From: Haloplanus vescus
Lineage (GTDB): Archaea; Halobacteriota; Halobacteria; Halobacteriales; Haloferacaceae
Assembly: GCF_900107665.1 (NCBI RefSeq)
Contig: NZ_FNQT01000001.1
Location: forward strand, 1,094,398 to 1,158,397
Direction of reading: 5' to 3'
DNA: 64,000 bases
Part shown: piece by piece, positions 25,937 to 35,045 of the stretch
Layout of the letters: every line of letters starts with the position of its first letter
How positions within the stretch are numbered: position 1 is the first letter of the stretch
The notes under the pieces: generated by a model
Databases searched by the model: none
Seen by the model: only the letters and a program-made list of their open reading frames with translations
What the model was told of the DNA's origin: nothing
Program-made: the position numbers and the translations under genes

Positions 25937-27535
25937 TCACCGGCGACGGACGAGGATAGCGACGAGGACGACCGGCCCGCCAATCGCCAGTAGCGGCACG
26001 TCGATTGGCCCCACGAACGGCAGTGGGACCGTGACCGAGGCTCCGAGGAGGCTCCCGAGTTGGGGCACGGGAACGACGATACCGACGAACGGAATGCGAA
26101 TCCCGTTCGACCCGGATTCGACAGGGACCGCTGGGGCGTCACCCTCGTCCGCCGCCGCGCTGGACGTTCCCGCCGGGTCGCTCGGCGTGGGTTCTTGGTC
26201 GGTGACGGTCGTGTTCGCCAGATGTTCGGCCCCGCTCGCGTCCCGGACCCGAACTCGGATTCGGGTCTCGTCGGGCGCCCCGTCGAGACGGGTCGCGAAC
26301 GAGCCGTTCGCGTCGAGCGTCGTGGATTGGATGTCGACTATCTGCCCGGTTTCGGGGTCGAGCGTCTCGACGCGGACCGAGCGCACCTGCCCGTCGGTGA
26401 CGCGTCCGCCAACGGCGACCCGTCGGTCGGCGACGTAGCCCGTCTGCTCGTCGTGAATCGTGATATTCGGCGCGAGGAACTCCGAGAGCGTGTAGTTCCA
26501 CGTCTGCTCGTTGCCGGCGGTGTCGTTGACGCCGATGACGACGTAGTCCGTGTCAGGCGGGTGGTAAGCCGTCGTTCCGAACGTGGCGTTGTGTCTGTCG
26601 CGGTCGGGCGCGGTGCCCTGCGAGAAGACGAACGGGTGGCGAGTGACATCGAGAGTGTCGTCTTCGTCGTCCTCGCTGTCGTCTTCGTCGTCATCCCCGC
26701 CCGCGTCCTCACCGGACTCCACCCAGACGCTCTGTACCTGTACGTTGTCGGTGGCGTATCCCTCGATGTAGAGGCGGGTCGGCGACTCCCACTTGATATC
26801 AGTAATCGTCAGCGAGGGTTCCGTGTCGTCCTCGACAGTGACGGTGAACTGGTGGATACGAGCGTTGCCGACGGCGTCCTCGGCCTGCACCGTGAATTCG
26901 TTGTCGCCGAGTGCGAGAAAGACTGGCTGTGAGAAGTTGCCGCCGGGGCCGGCGATGAGGTGTTGGCGCTTGCCCTCGCGCTCGGCGCTGTGGACCGTCT
27001 CGTACGTGTACTCGTGGTCGACGCGGACGGTATCGACGGTCGAGATATCGGTGAGTGACCCGTTGATGGTGACGTTGCCACGGTTCACGGTGAGTTCGTC
27101 CGTCGGCGGTTCGTCGACGTCGTCCGATTCCGATTCGAATGGGTCGGAGTAGTTCACGACCGGGGCTTCGTCGTCGAGTACGACGGTCGATTCGTGGGTC
27201 GCGACCCCGTCGGCCCGAGCGACGACGGTGAGTCGGTGGGCGCCGGTTTCGAGGTCGAGCACGATGCTGCGCTCGAAGTGCTGGCTCGACGGCTCGAAGG
27301 CGTGCCGCGTCGCGCCGTCGACACGCACCTCGATGCGGTCGATTGGCGCTTGGGCGTCTGCGGTCACGTCGACGACCGGGTCGGTCTGGGTGTGGTAGGT
27401 GTCGCCGCGGTCGAGGGGTTGGGCGTCGACGCCGACGGAGACGGTTGGCGAGGGCGGCGACTGCGCCGTCACGAGCGGCGACGCTCCGGCACAGAGAAGG
27501 GCGAGAGCGAGGGCGACGGCGACGCGGGAATCCAT
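25937..27535 (-). CDS. exported Ig-like repeat surface protein with C-terminal membrane anchor
   Basis: 532 residues from ATG 27535 (27553 is an alternative). A Sec signal peptide (VAVALALALLCAGASP) is followed by several beta-sandwich repeats of Ig/bacterial-surface type, each with a phrase like APIDRIEVRVDG, DEAPVVNY, DEFTVQAEDAVGN. An Asp/Glu-rich loop (GGDDDEDDSEDDEDD) lies near the middle and a transmembrane segment plus RRR closes the protein (PLLAIGGPVVLVAILV). It is probably anchored facing outward. Ligand or partner unknown. Confidence 0.75.
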   Translation of the reverse strand: MDSRVAVALALALLCAGASPLVTAQSPPSPTVSVGVDAQPLDRGDTYHTQTDPVVDVTADAQAPIDRIEVRVDGATRHAFEPSSQHFERSIVLDLETGAHRLTVVARADGVATHESTVVLDDEAPVVNYSDPFESESDDVDEPPTDELTVNRGNVTINGSLTDISTVDTVRVDHEYTYETVHSAEREGKRQHLIAGPGGNFSQPVFLALGDNEFTVQAEDAVGNARIHQFTVTVEDDTEPSLTITDIKWESPTRLYIEGYATDNVQVQSVWVESGEDAGGDDDEDDSEDDEDDTLDVTRHPFVFSQGTAPDRDRHNATFGTTAYHPPDTDYVVIGVNDTAGNEQTWNYTLSEFLAPNITIHDEQTGYVADRRVAVGGRVTDGQVRSVRVETLDPETGQIVDIQSTTLDANGSFATRLDGAPDETRIRVRVRDASGAEHLANTTVTDQEPTPSDPAGTSSAAADEGDAPAVPVESGSNGIRIPFVGIVVPVPQLGSLLGASVTVPLPFVGPIDVPLLAIGGPVVLVAILVRRR

Positions 27536-27648
27536 ACGGTCTCGGTCGGGCATTGACCCGACGGCTTATCAGTCAACCGGCCCGATTATCAGTCGTCGAA
27601 TCCGGCGACGTGGTGTTCGCAGTCGTGGCCCGCGTCCGAAAACCGCGT

Positions 27649-28299
27649 TCAGGCGCCTTCGACGAGTCGTCGAAGCTGGGCCGGAGGGACGGCGCCGCGG
27701 GCCGCGTGACCGCCGTAGACGAACGTCGGGACGCCGGTGATGCCCTGTCGCTGGGCCGCCTCGAAGCGGTCGTCGAGGTCCGCGAAGTGGGCGTCGCTGT
27801 CGATATCCGTCGACTCGGTCTCGCCGAGGACGGCGACGACGACGGCGGGGTCGACGTCGGCCGCCTCGGCGCAGTCCCGAAGGACCGCGGCGTCGCCGAT
27901 GTCGCGCCCGTCGGTCCAGAGCGCCTCGAAGACCGCCTCGTCGAAGGCCAGCCACGTCTCGTAGGGTTCGGTCTCCTTCAGGTGAAAGGAGACGGCCTGT
28001 GCGGGACGGGAGTCGACGTCCGTCGCGATGGTCTGGGCCATGTCGGCATCGTACTGTTCCTGGAGTCGCTCGACGTTCTCGCGAGCCTGCGCGTAGTAGT
28101 CGTCGTCTTTTCCGTCGTCGGCCGAGTGGTCGATGGTGCCGTCGGGGTTGCGCTTCCCCGACCGGAGGTCGAAGGGCCGCCAGTCGATTTCGAGAGTGTC
28201 CTCGCGCTCCGCCTGATACTCGGCGAGGGATTTCCGGCCGAGATAGCAGAACGGGCAGACGTAGTCGGAGTAAATCGTGATGGGGTCTGAGTCGCTCAT
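27649..28299 (-). CDS. DsbA-family (FrnE-like) thiol oxidoreductase
   Basis: 216 residues without signal peptide, so cytoplasmic. Thioredoxin fold with catalytic CPFC at residues 15-18 (SDYVCPFCYLGRKSL) and the cis-Pro loop GVPTFVYGG near the C-terminus. This is the DsbA/2-hydroxychromene isomerase-like FrnE group, which handles disulfides in the cytosol. It has an insert with an acidic loop (SGKRNPDGTIDHSADDG). Confidence 0.87.
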   Translation of the reverse strand: MSDSDPITIYSDYVCPFCYLGRKSLAEYQAEREDTLEIDWRPFDLRSGKRNPDGTIDHSADDGKDDDYYAQARENVERLQEQYDADMAQTIATDVDSRPAQAVSFHLKETEPYETWLAFDEAVFEALWTDGRDIGDAAVLRDCAEAADVDPAVVVAVLGETESTDIDSDAHFADLDDRFEAAQRQGITGVPTFVYGGHAARGAVPPAQLRRLVEGA

Positions 28300-28347
28300 G
28301 TACCCAGTTGGCGGTCGAGCCGCTAAAGGGACGCGACTCGGGACTGG

Positions 28348-28554
28348 TCACTCCTCGTCGAGAAGCCCCATGTCCTCGGCGACGAGGTCGGCGAGGCTGT
28401 CGGCGAGGTCGGGGTCGACCATCGCTATCTCCTCGCCGTCGTGGACGTTCTCGTTGTGTCGCTCCACTGCCTCGGCCACGTCGGGGAGCGGTACCCGCGT
28501 CGTCGTCTCGCAGGCGGAACAGACGATGGGCACCGTGGGGTCGTCGTTCGTCAT
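28348..28554 (-). CDS. small acidic protein with CxxC knuckle
   Basis: 68 residues from ATG 28554. A single SACE/T CxxC-like site (VCSACETTTRVP) is followed by helices with EAVERHNENVHDGEE and an acidic tail. It resembles small haloarchaeal proteins of unknown role that sit next to photolyase. No function is assigned. Confidence 0.65.
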   Translation of the reverse strand: MTNDDPTVPIVCSACETTTRVPLPDVAEAVERHNENVHDGEEIAMVDPDLADSLADLVAEDMGLLDEE

Positions 28555-28598
28555 CGGTGACAGACGCTCACGCGCCAGCACAAAAAGACGACGGGTCG

Positions 28599-30002
28599 TT
28601 AGTCCGCCTCGCCGCGGGCCCGTTCGAACATCGTGAGCGCCGCTTCGCGACGCTCGCCGTGGTCGACGATGGGCGCCGGATAGTCGGGGGCGGCGTCACG
28701 ACGCTCCGCGTCCGAGAGTTCGTGCCACCCATGAATCACGTCGGCGTCGACACCCCCGAGTTCGGGGACGTACTCGCGGATGTAGTCGGCGTCGGGGTCG
28801 TGGCGTTCGCCCTGCGTCATCGGGTTGAAGATGCGGAAGTAGGGTTGAGAGTCGGTGCCCGTCGACGCTGCCCACTGCCAGCCACCGTTGTCGTTCGCGG
28901 GGTTGTGGTCGACCAGTTTCCGCCGGAACCAGTCGTACCCCTCGCGCCAGTCGAGGAGAAGGTCCTTGGTCAGGAAGGAGGCGACGATCATCCGCACGCG
29001 GTTGTGCATGTACGCCTCGCGGCGCAACTGTCGCATCCCCGCGTCGACGATTGGGTAGCCCGTCTTCCCCTCTTTCCACGCCTGCAACGCCTCGGGGTCG
29101 TCGCGCCACTCGATGTCGTGTTCGTAGCCGCGGTAGTTCTCCGTGACCACCTCGGGGTTGAAGTAGAGGACGTGGTGGTAGAACTCCCGCCACGCCAGTT
29201 CGCCGCGAAACGTCTCGACGGCCTCGCGGGCCGCGTCGTCCGGTGCTTCCTCGCGGGCGCGCACCACCCGGTCGTGGACGGTCCGAATCCCCACCGTGCC
29301 GTGTGTGAGGTGGGGCGAGAGCCGCGAGGTGGCATCCGTCGCCGGCGCGTCGCGAGCGTCCTCGTAGCGGTAGATGTCGTCCCCACAGAAGTCGTTGAGA
29401 CAGTGGCGAGCTTCCATATATCCGCCCGCCGGAATCGTCGCCTCGGGGTCGTCGAAGCCAAGGTCGGCGAGGGTGGGGATGGCCGTCTCCTCGGGGGCGT
29501 CGGCGAGGCGGTCGGCGCCCGGCGCCGCCACCGACGACGCCTTCTCGCGGTCCCGCCACTTCTTCCAGAAGTAACTGTAGACGGCGTAGGGGTCGCCGTC
29601 GTTCGTCGTTATCGACCCCGGTTCGTGGAGGAGGTGGTCGTGGACGGTGTGGGTCTCGATGCCGGCGTCGGCGAGGCGGTCACGCACCCGGTCGTCGCGC
29701 CGTCGCCCGAGTCCGGAGTAGGCCTGCGCCCACGACACCGCGTCGGCGTCGGTGGCCTCGGCGAGACGAGCGAGTTCGGTCGGCGCCTCGCCCCGGAGGA
29801 TTATCAGGTCGCTCTCGCGGGTGCGATACCACTCTCGGAGGGCGGCGAGGCTGTCGAGGACGAACGCGACCCGCGGGGGGGCGGCGTGGTCGAGAATCCG
29901 CGGGTCGAAGACGTACACCGGGAGAATCGAGTCCGCGTCGGGAGAGACCAAGGCGAGGTTGTCCGACGGGCGCAGGTCCGTCCGGTGCCAGTGCAGGCGC
30001 AT
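28599..30002 (-). CDS. phr: deoxyribodipyrimidine photolyase
   Basis: 467 residues from ATG 30002. N-terminal alpha/beta antenna domain begins MRLHWHRTDLRPSDNLAL; the FAD-binding helical domain contains TGYPIVDAGMRQLRREAYMH and MHNRVRMIVASFLTKDLL, then NGGWQWAASTGTDSQPYFRI and the NPMTQGERHDPDADYIR end. This is the class I CPD photolyase group, repairing UV dimers with light. Length and key residues are complete. A cryptochrome function cannot be excluded from sequence alone. Confidence 0.93.
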   Translation of the reverse strand: MRLHWHRTDLRPSDNLALVSPDADSILPVYVFDPRILDHAAPPRVAFVLDSLAALREWYRTRESDLIILRGEAPTELARLAEATDADAVSWAQAYSGLGRRRDDRVRDRLADAGIETHTVHDHLLHEPGSITTNDGDPYAVYSYFWKKWRDREKASSVAAPGADRLADAPEETAIPTLADLGFDDPEATIPAGGYMEARHCLNDFCGDDIYRYEDARDAPATDATSRLSPHLTHGTVGIRTVHDRVVRAREEAPDDAAREAVETFRGELAWREFYHHVLYFNPEVVTENYRGYEHDIEWRDDPEALQAWKEGKTGYPIVDAGMRQLRREAYMHNRVRMIVASFLTKDLLLDWREGYDWFRRKLVDHNPANDNGGWQWAASTGTDSQPYFRIFNPMTQGERHDPDADYIREYVPELGGVDADVIHGWHELSDAERRDAAPDYPAPIVDHGERREAALTMFERARGEAD

Positions 30003-30039
30003 GGGAGGCCGTGGAGCCAAATCGGCATAAAAGCTGGAC

Positions 30040-30306
30040 TCAGTCCTCGAACCGGTGGGCGATATCGGCAGACTTCGCCGCGGCATCGTCGAATTCCTCG
30101 GCGTCGAGGAGCGTCAACGTCCGCTCGCAGTCCGCCAGGACCGCCGTCCGAAATTCGCCGTGGGGGAGCTTGTTCGTCGCCACCGTCTCGGCGCTCGTGA
30201 GCACCTGGCGAGCGGTGTCGGCGTCGCGGGCGTCGAGCGCCGTCGCCCCCGCGTCGAACAGTTGGCCGAGGACGTCCACCACGTCGCCGGAGAGGTCTTG
30301 CTCCAT
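30040..30306 (-). CDS. small helical protein of unknown function
   Basis: 88 residues, acidic, predicted mostly helical, with Ala-rich repeats similar to a TPR-like or helical bundle (VVDVLGQLFDAGATALDARD, TARQVLTSAETVATNK). It is 37 bases upstream of the photolyase start and may share its transcript. No recognisable domain. Confidence 0.65.
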   Translation of the reverse strand: MEQDLSGDVVDVLGQLFDAGATALDARDADTARQVLTSAETVATNKLPHGEFRTAVLADCERTLTLLDAEEFDDAAAKSADIAHRFED

Positions 30307-30379
30307 GGACTATCGTTCGACGCCAGCCACAAGACGGCGTCGGCAGAGCGTATATCCGCGCCGCGGCCGAACCGACGGT

Positions 30380-30884
30380 ATGTCACGAGTCACGGACATC
30401 TTCGTCGCCGACGCGGGCTCGGAGCCGATGCAGTCGGTCGAGCGCGTCGAGGCCGTCGAGGGCGGGCTTCGCGGCGACCGCTACTGCGAGGGTCGGGGCC
30501 ACTACACCCCCTACGACGTGTGTGAGGTGACGCTGATAGCGAGCGAGGCCATCGCCGAAATCGACGACGCACTCGGCCTGTCGCTCGACGCCGGCCAGCA
30601 TCGACGCAACCTCGTCACCGAGGGCGTCGACCTCCACGACCTGCTCGACCACCGATTCCGCGTCGGCGACGCGACGCTGACGGGGACGCGACCCCGCCCG
30701 CCGTGTTCGCACGTCGAAGAACTCGCCGAACAGGAGGGAGTCGCGCGCTCTCGGCGACGGGCGGGGCGGCATCTGTGCTGAAGTCATCGACCCCGGCGAA
30801 ATCGCCGTCGGGGCAGAGGTCGTCGACCTCGGCTCGACCGACCGCACCGACGACATCGTCGCCCGCTTGCGCTCGGAGGACTAA
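30380..30884 (+). pseudogene. MOSC-domain protein, frameshifted
   Basis: ATG 30380 opens a MOSC-domain frame (QSVERVEAVEGGLRGDRYCE, HRRNLVTEGVDLHDL, RPRPPCSHVEEL) that stops at 30779-30781. The expected C-terminal part, GGICAEVIDPGEIAVGAEVV, continues in another frame to TAA 30882-30884. The break lies in the GCGCGC run at 30742-30748 and would be repaired by 2 additional bases or removal of 1. MOSC proteins move molybdenum-cofactor sulfur. It is either a recent pseudogene or a sequencing error. Confidence 0.8.
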
Positions 30885-30972
30885 CAGACGGGCGCGGGGT
30901 CGACGCCCATCCCCCGGAGAGTTTCGGCGTACTCCTCGTAGGCGACGGCGACTGTCTCCTCGGCGGCGGAGA
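30885..30972 (-). pseudogene. coding-like fragment without a start
   Basis: The minus strand encodes an open frame of about 40 codons ending in TAG at 30885 region, with protein-like sequence SAAEETVAVAYEEYAETLRG then MGVDPAPVC, but it is preceded by a stop and has no acceptable start codon. It may be the tail of a gene whose front was lost, next to the inverted repeat at 30973-31022. Confidence 0.35.
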
Positions 30973-31022
30973 TTCGGTGAGTCGAGGAAGCCTGCCTCGG
31001 CAGTCACTCACGACTCACCGAA
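30973..31022. repeat. 12-base perfect inverted repeat upstream of the dehydrogenase
   Basis: TTCGGTGAGTCG (30973-30984) and its exact complement (31011-31022) are separated by 26 bases. Just downstream is the TTTATC promoter element of the next gene. It could be the trace of an insertion (terminal repeats), a transcription barrier, or a regulatory hairpin. Confidence 0.4.
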
Positions 31023-31062
31023 GCCCACACCCTTTATCACCGCACCCCGACACCCACGCCCC

Positions 31063-32121
31063 ATGTCCTACGACATCGCAGTCATTCCGGGCGACGGAAT
31101 CGGGAACGAAGTCGTCGAGGCGGTCGAACCCCTGCTCATCGACGTGGCGGACGCCCACGGTGTTGGCGTCGAGACGACGTGGTTCGACTGGGGGAGCCAG
31201 CGCTATCTGGACGAGGGTGCGCTGATGCCCGACGACGGACTGGACCAGTTGGAGGACTTCGACGCCATCCTCCTCGGCGCCGTCGGCCACCCCGAAGTCC
31301 CGGACCATGTCACGCTCCGCGGCCTCCGTCTCCCCATCACGAAGGGCTTCAACCAGCACGTCTGCAAGCGCCCGACTTACCTCTTCGATGGCGTCCAGAG
31401 TCCCCTGCGCGACTACGAGGGCGGCGACATCGACTTCGTCGTCTACCGGCAGAACACGGAGGGCGAGTACGCGGACGTGGGCGGCCGAGAACACGAGGGC
31501 TTCGCCAACGAGGTGGCGGTGCAGGCGTCGGTGTTTACCCGCGAGGGGACGGAGAGCCTTCTCCGACCCGCCTTCGAGGCGGCGAGCGAGCGAAGCGGCA
31601 AACTGACGAACGTCACGAAATCGAACGCGCAGGCCCACAGCATGGTCTTCTGGGACGACATGGTCGCGGAGGTGAGCGAGGACTACCCCGACGTAGAGGT
31701 CGAACGCCTCCTCGTCGACGCCGCGAGCATGGACATGGTGCGCCGCCCCGACGAGTTCGACGTGGTCGTCGCCTCCAACCTCTTCGGCGACATCCTCACC
31801 GACATCGGCGGCGGCATCTCGGGGTCGCTCGGCCTCGCACCGTCGACGAACATCAACCCCGACGGCACCTACCCCTCGATGTTCGAACCCGTCCACGGCA
31901 GCGCCTTCGACATCATGGGCGAGGGTATCGCCAACCCGCTGGGCATGGTGCTCTCCGGGTCGCTCATGTTCGAGCATCTGGAGGAGGACGCGGTGGCCGA
32001 GGCGCTGTGGGACGGCGTGGCCGCGCAGTTGGCCGACGACGACGCGCCGCACACGGCCGACATCGGCGGGAGCGCGCCGACCACGGACGTGACCGACGAC
32101 CTGCACGACCGCTTAGTGTAG
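31063..32121 (+). CDS. isocitrate/isopropylmalate dehydrogenase family protein, probably tartrate/D-malate dehydrogenase type
   Basis: 352 residues, nearly leaderless behind TTTATC at 31033-31038. Decarboxylating beta-hydroxyacid dehydrogenase fold: IAVIPGDGIGNEVV start, GAVGHPEVPDHVTLRGLRLP substrate loop, RQNTEGEYADVG, and the metal Asp cluster in NLFGDILTDIGGGISGSLG. GSQRYLDEGALMPDDGLDQL and the PDHVTLRG loop are closer to TtuC/DmlA (tartrate or D-malate dehydrogenases) than to LeuB or Icd. NAD use is likely. The exact substrate is not decided. Confidence 0.85.
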   Translation: MSYDIAVIPGDGIGNEVVEAVEPLLIDVADAHGVGVETTWFDWGSQRYLDEGALMPDDGLDQLEDFDAILLGAVGHPEVPDHVTLRGLRLPITKGFNQHVCKRPTYLFDGVQSPLRDYEGGDIDFVVYRQNTEGEYADVGGREHEGFANEVAVQASVFTREGTESLLRPAFEAASERSGKLTNVTKSNAQAHSMVFWDDMVAEVSEDYPDVEVERLLVDAASMDMVRRPDEFDVVVASNLFGDILTDIGGGISGSLGLAPSTNINPDGTYPSMFEPVHGSAFDIMGEGIANPLGMVLSGSLMFEHLEEDAVAEALWDGVAAQLADDDAPHTADIGGSAPTTDVTDDLHDRLV

Positions 32122-32610
32122 GACGGCGGCGGCGATACCGGCGGTCTGTCCAACCCCGACGGCGACGAGACCGGCGAGTATCGCGGGCGTGCCGAGGACC
32201 ACCCCGAGGGCGCACGCGACGGCGCCGAGCGCGGAGAGGGCACCACTCGCGAGGTAGCCGACGGCGGGCGAAGCGCCGCGCTGGCCCGTGTCCCACAACC
32301 CGATGGCAGGGAGGGCGGCCCAGCCGAGGAGCGCGACCCACAGGAGCGGGCGGAAATCGGTAAGGAGGCCCACGGCGCCGGCGGCGGTGGGGACCAGTCC
32401 GGCGACGATGAGCAGCCACCAGACGCGGAGAGCGCCGGCGGTCATGTCGGCCCGCGAGAGCGCTGCGAACGCGACGAGGAGCGCGAACATGACCAAGTGG
32501 GCGACGAGGAGCGTTCGCTCGGTGACGAGTGAGCGATGGGCAGCGGCGACGACGCCCCACGCGAGGGGGACGAGAACGACCGGACCAGTTGCGCGGAGGC
32601 GATAGAGCAT
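32113..32610 (-). CDS. five-to-six helix membrane protein of unknown function
   Basis: 165 residues from ATG 32610. Hydrophobic helices are spread across the whole chain (for example VVLVPLAWGVVAAAHR, LLVAHLVMFALLVAFAAL, LGALLGWAALPAIGLW-like and AILAGLVAVGVGQTAGIAAAVL). Its stop overlaps the end of the converging dehydrogenase by 9 bases. No family recognised. Confidence 0.65.
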   Translation of the reverse strand: MLYRLRATGPVVLVPLAWGVVAAAHRSLVTERTLLVAHLVMFALLVAFAALSRADMTAGALRVWWLLIVAGLVPTAAGAVGLLTDFRPLLWVALLGWAALPAIGLWDTGQRGASPAVGYLASGALSALGAVACALGVVLGTPAILAGLVAVGVGQTAGIAAAVLH

Positions 32611-32693
32611 CGGTCGGTGGTGGGGCGGGCAGGTAAAGAATCCCACGCGCGACGGGGAAACGGTATAACTACCGGGGCGGCGAACGCCCGACC

Positions 32694-34331
32694 ATGCCGC
32701 TTCGTACTCGGCGCCCTGTCTACTATCTCGGGCTGGTGGTCGCGACGACGCTGCTCTTTACCCTCGTGTACAACACGGGGATGGCGGTCTGGGAGGGGCG
32801 CCCCCAACCGCTGTATCGGTCGCTCGAAGTCGTCGTGCAGAGTTTCACGACGACGGGTTACGGCACGGACGCGCCGTGGCGAACCCCGCAGATGAACGTC
32901 CTCGCCATCGCGATGCAGCTCACGGGCATCGGCCTCATCCTCACCGCTGTCGACGTGTTCGCGGTGCCGTGGCTTCGGGGGGCGCTCTCGCCGTCGGCGC
33001 CCGAGTCGATGCCCGACGCCACCGACCACGTCATCATCTGCGAACACACGCCGCGGACGGACGCGTTCGTGGGCGAACTCGACGCCCGAGAGCGTGAGTA
33101 CGTCCTCCTCGAAGCGGACGACGAGCGAGCGGGCGAGTTACACGAGGAGGGGTATCGCGTCGTCCACGGCGACCCCGAATCGACCGACGACCTGCGGGCG
33201 GCGGGCTTGGAGTCGGCCATCGCCGTCGTCGCCGACGCGGACGACGACACGAACGCCAGCATCGCCCTCGCCGCCCGCGACGCCGACCCCGACGTGCGAA
33301 TCATCACGCTCGTCGAGGACGCGTCGCTCGCCCGCTATCACCGGGCCGCGGGCGCGACGGACGTGCTCTCGCCCCGCCACCTGCTGGGCGAGAGTCTGGC
33401 CAAGCAGGTGCCGACGACGGTCACGACCGACGTCGACGCCGGCGTCGAAGTCGGCGACCACTTCGAACTCGTCGAACTCACCGTCGCGTCGGACAGCGAC
33501 CTCCACGGCCAGACCTTCGGCGAGGCCGACCTGCACGAGCGCTTCGGCGTGAACGTCATCGGGGCGTGGGTCGACGGCGACTTCCGGACGCCCATCGCCG
33601 ACGACGACGAGTTGGCGGGGCGGACGCGCCTCCTCGTCGCCGGCGAGTCGGCACAGGTCGAGACGCTCAAGCAGGCGACGGCGTCGACCGTCCGCCGATT
33701 CGGCCCCCAGCGCGTCGTCGTCGCGGGCTACGGCGACTCCGGGCAGGCCGCCGCGGACGCACTCTCGTCGACCGGCACCGAGTTGACCGTCCTCGACCAG
33801 ACGGCGGGCGATGCGGTCGACGTGGTGGGCGACGCGCGCGACCCGGAGACGCTGGAGGAAGCCGGCGTGCCGAGTGCGTCGGGCCTGATCGTCGCCGTCG
33901 GCGACGACACGACCGCTATCTTCGCGACGCTCATCGCCCGCGAGTTGAACCCCAACCTCTACGTCGCCGTCCGGGCCAACGAGGAGGCGGACGTCCAGAA
34001 ACTCTACCGCGCGGGCGGCGACTACGTCCAGTCGCTGGCGACCGTCAGCGGGCGGATGCTCGCCTCCACCGTGTTCGAGGACGAGGAGGTGCTCGCATAC
34101 GGCGAGCAGGTGAGCGTCGTCCGCCTCCCCGTCGGCGACCTGGCCGGGAGCACCATCGTCGACGAACGCGTGCGAACGGAGACGGGGTGTACCGTCGTCG
34201 CCGTCGTCAGGGAGGGCGAGACGGTCGTCGACTTCGACCCGGAGACACTCGTCTTCGAGGTCGACGACGAGGTCATCGTCGCCGGCACCGACGAGGCGAC
34301 GACGCGTTTCGAACAGGCGTTCGGTATCTGA
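32694..34331 (+). CDS. potassium channel protein with two TrkA (RCK) modules
   Basis: 545 residues. Two N-terminal transmembrane helices surround a pore loop with the selectivity filter TTTGYGTD (about 49-56). Two consecutive TrkA_N/TrkA_C units follow: HVIICEHTPRTDAF... (about 105-330) and RVVVAGYGDSGQAAAD... (about 340-540). The first unit lacks a clean GxGxxG, while the second has GYGDSG. It gates K+ by binding nucleotides. A TATA element GGTATAACT near 32661 precedes the start. Confidence 0.9.
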   Translation: MPLRTRRPVYYLGLVVATTLLFTLVYNTGMAVWEGRPQPLYRSLEVVVQSFTTTGYGTDAPWRTPQMNVLAIAMQLTGIGLILTAVDVFAVPWLRGALSPSAPESMPDATDHVIICEHTPRTDAFVGELDAREREYVLLEADDERAGELHEEGYRVVHGDPESTDDLRAAGLESAIAVVADADDDTNASIALAARDADPDVRIITLVEDASLARYHRAAGATDVLSPRHLLGESLAKQVPTTVTTDVDAGVEVGDHFELVELTVASDSDLHGQTFGEADLHERFGVNVIGAWVDGDFRTPIADDDELAGRTRLLVAGESAQVETLKQATASTVRRFGPQRVVVAGYGDSGQAAADALSSTGTELTVLDQTAGDAVDVVGDARDPETLEEAGVPSASGLIVAVGDDTTAIFATLIARELNPNLYVAVRANEEADVQKLYRAGGDYVQSLATVSGRMLASTVFEDEEVLAYGEQVSVVRLPVGDLAGSTIVDERVRTETGCTVVAVVREGETVVDFDPETLVFEVDDEVIVAGTDEATTRFEQAFGI

Positions 34332-34351
34332 GCCGATGACGCCGGGGGCGA

Positions 34352-34690
34352 CTACCCGCCGCGAAGGAACCGTTCGCACCGCTCGATCATGCGGTCGGTG
34401 AACGCCATCGTGACAGTCCCTTGTGGGTCCGCGATTTCGCGATGTTTGATCGTCCCGATGACCCAGGGCGAACAGTACGACTGCGTGTCGGGATTGCGGC
34501 CGGCGACCCAGTCGTCACCGATGCGGTGATTTGCGGGCAGGTCGCTCGTCGTGAGCGCGGCACAGAGATACTCTTCGCCCGGAAACGGAAGTTGCTCGGC
34601 AGCGAGGACCAACCAGAGGCGAGGGTTCGAGCCGTCTTTGAACGGGTCGGGCGCCCAGAAGACGTCCCCCTTCTGGTACCGGTCACTCAC
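34352..34690 (-). CDS. PemK/MazF-like toxin
   Basis: 112 residues from GTG 34690; translation overlaps the preceding gene by 8 bases. YQKGDVFWAPDPFKDGSNPR is the MazF/PemK start, with LWLVLAAEQLPFPGEEYL and GTIKHREIADPQG. These toxins are sequence-specific RNA endonucleases. The pairing with a winged-helix gene upstream suggests a toxin-antitoxin unit; no classical AbrB- or RHH-type MazE is present. Confidence 0.8.
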   Translation of the reverse strand: MSDRYQKGDVFWAPDPFKDGSNPRLWLVLAAEQLPFPGEEYLCAALTTSDLPANHRIGDDWVAGRNPDTQSYCSPWVIGTIKHREIADPQGTVTMAFTDRMIERCERFLRGG

Positions 34691-35045
34691 GGGTCTCTCG
34701 GGGGTCGACCGCGTGTGCTTGCCACTCGTCGTAGGCTGGCGGTTCGTCTTCGTAACTCGCAGCGACGTCGCTCGCATGGTTCGTCGCCGCCGTCACACTT
34801 CGGGCGTGGTCGCTGATGCGCCAGTAGTTCCCCCGGTGTTCGACGTGGCCTGCGTCCCGCAACCGAACGAGCGTCGGCCCGAGAGAGCCTTTCGTCACAC
34901 TCGTCGCCGCGGCGAGTTCGCTCTGGGTGAACGCCTGGTCGGGGTTGGATTCGAGAAAAGAGAGGAGTTCGTGTGCGTTCGTCCCCGGCGACGTAGCGCC
35001 GTCATCGTCGTCGAGGGCCTCGAACCGCTCGGCGTCGATTGGCAT
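34683..35045 (-). CDS. winged-helix DNA-binding protein, candidate antitoxin
   Basis: 120 residues from ATG 35045 (the GTG three codons upstream is less likely). Winged helix-turn-helix in the middle, with AFTQSELAAATSVTKGSLGPTLVRLRDAGHVE and WRISDHAR (about 40-85), preceded by an acidic segment and followed by an unstructured tail that may contact the toxin. It overlaps the toxin gene and lies behind ATGTA repeats, consistent with an autoregulating antitoxin. Confidence 0.75.
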   Translation of the reverse strand: MPIDAERFEALDDDDGATSPGTNAHELLSFLESNPDQAFTQSELAAATSVTKGSLGPTLVRLRDAGHVEHRGNYWRISDHARSVTAATNHASDVAASYEDEPPAYDEWQAHAVDPRETRE

